Shown: positions 28,728-32,719 of the stretch, in pieces
Layout: the number at the start of each line of letters is the position of its first letter
Numbering within the stretch: position 1 is the stretch's first letter
NCBI GenBank assembly: GCA_002737625.1
Contig: NSIB01000015.1
Location: 1 to 32,719 of the forward strand
Origin: Flavobacteriales bacterium
GTDB lineage: Bacteria > Bacteroidota > Bacteroidia > NS11-12g > UBA955
Length of the DNA: 32,719 bases
Reading direction: 5' to 3'
Made by a program: the position numbers and the translations under genes
Notes under the pieces: generated by a model
Seen by the model: the letters and a program-made list of their open reading frames with translations, nothing else
The model's database searches: none
What the model was told of the DNA's origin: nothing

Positions 28728-29273
28728 TCAATTGTGCGCGGAAGAACCCGCTTTCGCCGAATCGCCCTGAATGGCCTTTTTCAAGATATAATTCATCTGT
28801 GCCTCCGGCGTTGTTAGCCCCAAACTCAACATATCCAACATCACAATCGCTTGCTTACCCACCTCTTCCTTAGTGAATTCCGCGGCCAAGCGCTGATAAT
28901 ATTTCATCGCCTTATCAATCACACCACCCTGCTCGTAATAATGAGCCGCTACCACCAACATTTCCATCAACGGCTTTCCTTTGGGCTTGAATTGTTCGAT
29001 ATAAAACTCGCTGTACTCCGCCGCCTTGAAACCAAATCCTTGTCGTTCCGCCAACTTCGTACACACATAAACAAAATCACTACTATTTTTATATTCCGGA
29101 TGAGCCTTGGCAAATGTCATCAAAGCCACAACAGCCGAATCAGGCAATTTGTCCCATTGAACCTTTGGCACAATCAAGGCATCGTATCTGGCTACCTTTT
29201 CAAAATCACGATCAAACTTACTGGTACATCCCACCATCAAAAACAAACCCCAAATTAAACCTTGCCATTTCAT
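28728..29273 (-). CDS. Hypothetical TPR-like lipoprotein at the head of the moco operon
   Basis: MKWQGLIWGLFLMVGCTSKFD signal and lipobox; helical repeats EQGGVIDKAMKYYQRLAAEFTKEEVGKQAIVMLDML. The 29405 start in the ORF track would cross into the divergent parE gene. Confidence 0.75.
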   Translation of the reverse strand: MKWQGLIWGLFLMVGCTSKFDRDFEKVARYDALIVPKVQWDKLPDSAVVALMTFAKAHPEYKNSSDFVYVCTKLAERQGFGFKAAEYSEFYIEQFKPKGKPLMEMLVVAAHYYEQGGVIDKAMKYYQRLAAEFTKEEVGKQAIVMLDMLSLGLTTPEAQMNYILKKAIQGDSAKAGSSAHN

Positions 29274-29277
29274 AAGG

Positions 29278-29285
29278 CAAAAATA
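29278..29285 (-). promoter_or_regulatory. -7 box TATTTTTG immediately upstream of the 28728-29273 lipoprotein
   Basis: Exact TAnnTTTG on the minus strand, 4 nt before ATG at 29273. Confidence 0.5.
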
Positions 29286-29345
29286 AGTGAATGTTGTGAA
29301 AAACTCGGGAATAGCCATTGAAATCCATTGACTAATATTGTATTT

Positions 29346-31244
29346 ATGAGCGAAGTGGCGAGGTATACCGAAAACGAAATCAAAAGTCTGGATTGGAAAG
29401 AGCATATCAGGCTCCGTCCGGGAATGTACATCGGAAAACTGGGCGATGGTACCGCTGCCGATGACGGCATTTACGTACTTGTCAAAGAAATCGTTGATAA
29501 CTCAATCGATGAGCACGTCATGGGCAATGGAAAAAAAATCGAAATCGTGATCGACGATAAGCGGGTTACGATCCGAGATTGGGGAAGAGGGATTCCCTTG
29601 GGCAAAGTGATTGATTGCGTTTCCAAGATCAACACCGGAGGTAAATACGATTCCAAAGCCTTCCAAAAATCTGTTGGTTTGAATGGTGTAGGTACCAAAG
29701 CCGTAAATGCATTATCCCATTATTTTGTAGTACAGAGTTTCCGAGATGGCCGCAGCAAACGCGCCGAATTTGAAAAAGGTGAATTGATGATCGATGCGCC
29801 ACAATCAGATACCACTGAACCCAATGGCACACTGATAGTGTTTGAACCGGATGCAAGCATTTTTAAAAACTATCACTATATCAGTGAGTTTTTAAGGGAG
29901 CAAATCAAAAACTACACCTACCTAAATTCTGCACTTACCATCAAATTCAATGGTGAAAGCTATGCGTCACGACGTGGATTGTTAGATCTTCTGGATCATA
30001 AAGTCACCGAAGAAGCCGCTCTTTACCCGGTGATTCACGTCAAAAATGAAGACATCGAACTGGCCTTCACCCATACCGATTCCTACGGCGAAGAATATTA
30101 CTCCTTCGTTAACGGTCAATATACAACCCAAGGTGGAACGCACTTAGCGGCCTTTAGGGAAACCTTCGTGAAAACCATTCGGGAATTTTATAAGAAGGAA
30201 TTTGATGCCACAGACATTCGCGCTTCTATCACCGCCGCCATCAGCATTCGAATCATGGAACCCATATTCGAAAGCCAAACAAAAACAAAGCTTGGTAGCG
30301 CAGATATGGGACTCAATGGACCGAGTATTAGAACGGCAATGCTCGATTTCATCAAGAAAAACGTAGACGATTACCTGCATAAAAATCCCACAGTTGCAGA
30401 CGCATTGCTGAAAAAAATTCTGCAAAACGAACGCGAACGAAAAGACATGGCTGGGGTGCAAAAATTGGCCAAGGAACGTGCCAAAAGAGCCAACCTGCAC
30501 AACAAAAAGTTGCGGGATTGTAAAACCCATCTCACAGACGCAAAATCAGATGTTCGATTCGAAACTACCCTGTTTATCACGGAAGGAGACAGCGCGAGCG
30601 GATCCATAACCAAAAGCAGAAACCCCAATCTGCAAGCGGTTTTTAGCTTGCGAGGCAAACCCTTGAACTGCTACGGCCTAAAGAAGAAAATCGTATACGA
30701 GAACGAAGAATTCAACCTCCTGCAACACGCCTTAGACATCGAAGAAGGTTTAGAAAGTTTGCGATTCAACAAGATTGTAATTGCCACCGATGCCGACGTA
30801 GACGGGATGCACATTCGATTGCTCTTAATGACATTCTTCTTGCAATTCTTCCCCGATTTGGTGAGAAACGGTCACTTGTATATCCTTGGAACGCCCCTAT
30901 TTCGTGTACGAAACAAAAAGGAAACCATTTATTGCTATTCCGACGTAGAGCGAAAAAATGCGATTTCAAAACTCGGACACAAGCCAGAAATCACGCGATT
31001 CAAAGGATTGGGTGAAATCTCTCCCGATGAATTTGCTGGTTTTATTGGCCCCGATATTCGCATCGAACCAGTGATCTTGAGCCAGGAATCGAATATCGAA
31101 AAACTCCTGAATTACTACATGGGCAAAAACACCCCGGAGCGTCAAGAATTCATCATAGACAACCTCATCGTGGAAAAAGACGATGAACCCGAAATCCTAA
31201 ATACCGTTTTGGTTGCGGAGGAAAACGAAACTGTTGTAGATTAA
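29346..31244 (+). CDS. parE: DNA topoisomerase IV subunit B
   Basis: [95 protein letters not shown]. Confidence 0.95.
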   Translation: MSEVARYTENEIKSLDWKEHIRLRPGMYIGKLGDGTAADDGIYVLVKEIVDNSIDEHVMGNGKKIEIVIDDKRVTIRDWGRGIPLGKVIDCVSKINTGGKYDSKAFQKSVGLNGVGTKAVNALSHYFVVQSFRDGRSKRAEFEKGELMIDAPQSDTTEPNGTLIVFEPDASIFKNYHYISEFLREQIKNYTYLNSALTIKFNGESYASRRGLLDLLDHKVTEEAALYPVIHVKNEDIELAFTHTDSYGEEYYSFVNGQYTTQGGTHLAAFRETFVKTIREFYKKEFDATDIRASITAAISIRIMEPIFESQTKTKLGSADMGLNGPSIRTAMLDFIKKNVDDYLHKNPTVADALLKKILQNERERKDMAGVQKLAKERAKRANLHNKKLRDCKTHLTDAKSDVRFETTLFITEGDSASGSITKSRNPNLQAVFSLRGKPLNCYGLKKKIVYENEEFNLLQHALDIEEGLESLRFNKIVIATDADVDGMHIRLLLMTFFLQFFPDLVRNGHLYILGTPLFRVRNKKETIYCYSDVERKNAISKLGHKPEITRFKGLGEISPDEFAGFIGPDIRIEPVILSQESNIEKLLNYYMGKNTPERQEFIIDNLIVEKDDEPEILNTVLVAEENETVVD

Positions 31245-31255
31245 CCCCATAAAGT

Positions 31256-32719
31256 ATGTGGAGACAACGATGGATCGGAGATCAAGGAGAAGGATTCCTC
31301 TGGCCCATCTACCTATTTGTTGTTTTCTACTTAGGGGCCGAAAGATGGCTACACACGGACAGTGCCTATACCCTTTTTAGAATTCTAAATCACCAAAGTC
31401 TTTTTTACGACCGATTCGCTTGCGAGCTATTGGTTTGGCCGGGTCAGCTCCTTTCCCATTTGGGCGCGCCAATCAGATGGGTCATGCAAAGCATCAACCT
31501 CATCCTCCCACTTATGGCTTGGGCGGGGTGGATTTTCTTTCACAAAAGCCCCCTGCGGTGGTTGTATTTTTTGGTGATTTTTAGCGGCGGAAGCGAAGTA
31601 TTTTTTATCGGTTATAGCGAAATCGGTCTCAGCACACTGGCCTTCATCACAACCATACATTGGATGGTAAGCCGGCCAAAAAATCAGTCCCTATTATTGT
31701 TCATGGGTATGGCAACTGTTTGGCTATCTCACCCCGCAGGCTGCCTTTATTTCCCGATCATTTCACTGTTGGGATGGAAAAATCTACCCCTAAAACAGAC
31801 CCTTACCCTGGCGCTATCCCTGGCCGCAGTATTCATCGCCAAACAACTCATCGTCCCAAGCAATCCCTACGATGCGCACCTCTATGGCACGTTAATGAAC
31901 GTCCAGAATTTTACGCAATTTGCCAACCTATTTAGCGTAAACTATCTACTTCATGCCTCCTGGTTTTTTATTCCCGCCGCAACCGCCATCGCCTGTTTTA
32001 TCGTCGGATTGCTAAAACCTTCGCGCATCGCCACTTCCATTTACTTTGCGATTTTTGTGGTCGATACCCTTGCCGCCGTTCTGATTTATTCCCAAGGCGA
32101 TGCCCACATCAACATGGAAAAATTCTTCTACCCTATTGCAGTCATCGGCATGCTGTCGATTGGCATTATTCAATGGACCTCGGAAAAACAAGCCCTCGCA
32201 TCAACGAATCAAATCGACCAACAACCGAGTCATGGAAACGGCATTCAAAACCGAACTCAAACCCGAACTCAGCAACTCATTAGCATCCCCTTGTGGTTTT
32301 TGGCCTTTTCGATGATGCTAGGCATACAGAAACACCTGCCAAACTACGCCGAAAGAAAACGACTCCTATTTGATTTGGTAAAAGTGCAGCCCCATGCAAA
32401 ACTGCTAATTCAACAACCCGCTGAAGAACAAGGGGCAAACACCAACAACAGCGTTGCGAAAATCACAAATGCGCTTTCTCAAAAAGGTTCGCTGTGGGGA
32501 TTGAGTTACGAAACAGCCATCGCCTCAAAATGGATCGCACTGAACGAAACCCGCACCGCAAAAATCATGTCGCCCGAGGAAATCAAAGATTGGCCAAAGA
32601 CCAACAGCCAAATCGCCGATAGCCTTTTCATTGGTGCACCCTTTGAGCAACCCCAACCCATCAATCGATTGAATCACCGGTATTTCAGATTTGCAAAAAA
32701 TCAGTACTTAACAACTGCA
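31256..32719 (+). CDS. Hypothetical multi-pass membrane protein, 3' end truncated by the window
   Basis: Open frame from ATG at 31256 (MWRQRWIGDQGEGFLWPIYLFVVFYLGAERWLHTDSAYTLFRIL...) to the window end, 11 nt after the parE stop; many hydrophobic segments. Absent from the ORF track because it runs off the edge. Confidence 0.75.
   Translation, partial: MWRQRWIGDQGEGFLWPIYLFVVFYLGAERWLHTDSAYTLFRILNHQSLFYDRFACELLVWPGQLLSHLGAPIRWVMQSINLILPLMAWAGWIFFHKSPLRWLYFLVIFSGGSEVFFIGYSEIGLSTLAFITTIHWMVSRPKNQSLLLFMGMATVWLSHPAGCLYFPIISLLGWKNLPLKQTLTLALSLAAVFIAKQLIVPSNPYDAHLYGTLMNVQNFTQFANLFSVNYLLHASWFFIPAATAIACFIVGLLKPSRIATSIYFAIFVVDTLAAVLIYSQGDAHINMEKFFYPIAVIGMLSIGIIQWTSEKQALASTNQIDQQPSHGNGIQNRTQTRTQQLISIPLWFLAFSMMLGIQKHLPNYAERKRLLFDLVKVQPHAKLLIQQPAEEQGANTNNSVAKITNALSQKGSLWGLSYETAIASKWIALNETRTAKIMSPEEIKDWPKTNSQIADSLFIGAPFEQPQPINRLNHRYFRFAKNQYLTTA

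Noticed and set aside
29328-29345. Upstream TTG start of parE at 29328 in the ORF track
   Set aside because: ATG at 29346 gives the expected N-terminus; the TTG lies in the likely promoter region.
1-32719. CRISPR array, prophage, integron, transposase, tRNA or rRNA
   Set aside because: No regularly spaced repeats, mobile-element proteins or RNA-gene signatures were seen on reading either strand.

Overview
This 32.7-kb window looks like ordinary chromosomal DNA from a Bacteroidetes-type bacterium. Supporting signs are TAnnTTTG promoter boxes, almost no Shine-Dalgarno motifs, a type IX secretion-style C-terminal tail, and a fused MoaC-MoaB protein. Gene content, left to right: a SAM methyltransferase (truncated at the left edge) translationally coupled to topoisomerase IV/gyrase A (parC); a sigma54 activator-LptE-TPR-SecG operon; an SDR-flavin reductase pair; a ribbon-helix-helix/MazF toxin-antitoxin operon; urocanate hydratase; a fused isobutyryl-CoA mutase (IcmF); a lipoprotein; a large beta-helix/PKD type IX cargo protein; a GSCFA protein; a lipoprotein head-to-head with a ChrA transporter; an exported carboxypeptidase-regulatory-like protein; an eight-gene molybdenum-cofactor operon that includes a TauE/SafE permease and starts with a lipoprotein; parE; and a membrane protein (truncated at the right edge). 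I saw no CRISPR array, prophage, transposon, rRNA or tRNA, and I cannot support a claim of a wholly new multi-gene system. The most interesting signals are regulatory or structural. (1) Four genes have a -7 box only 4-6 nt before ATG (predicted leaderless), and all four encode exported or lipoproteins. (2) Three 13-bp-phased repeats lie over the toxin-antitoxin promoter. (3) Perfect GC-rich palindromes are embedded in the moeA and moeB coding sequences. (4) A head-to-head gene pair overlaps at its start codons.
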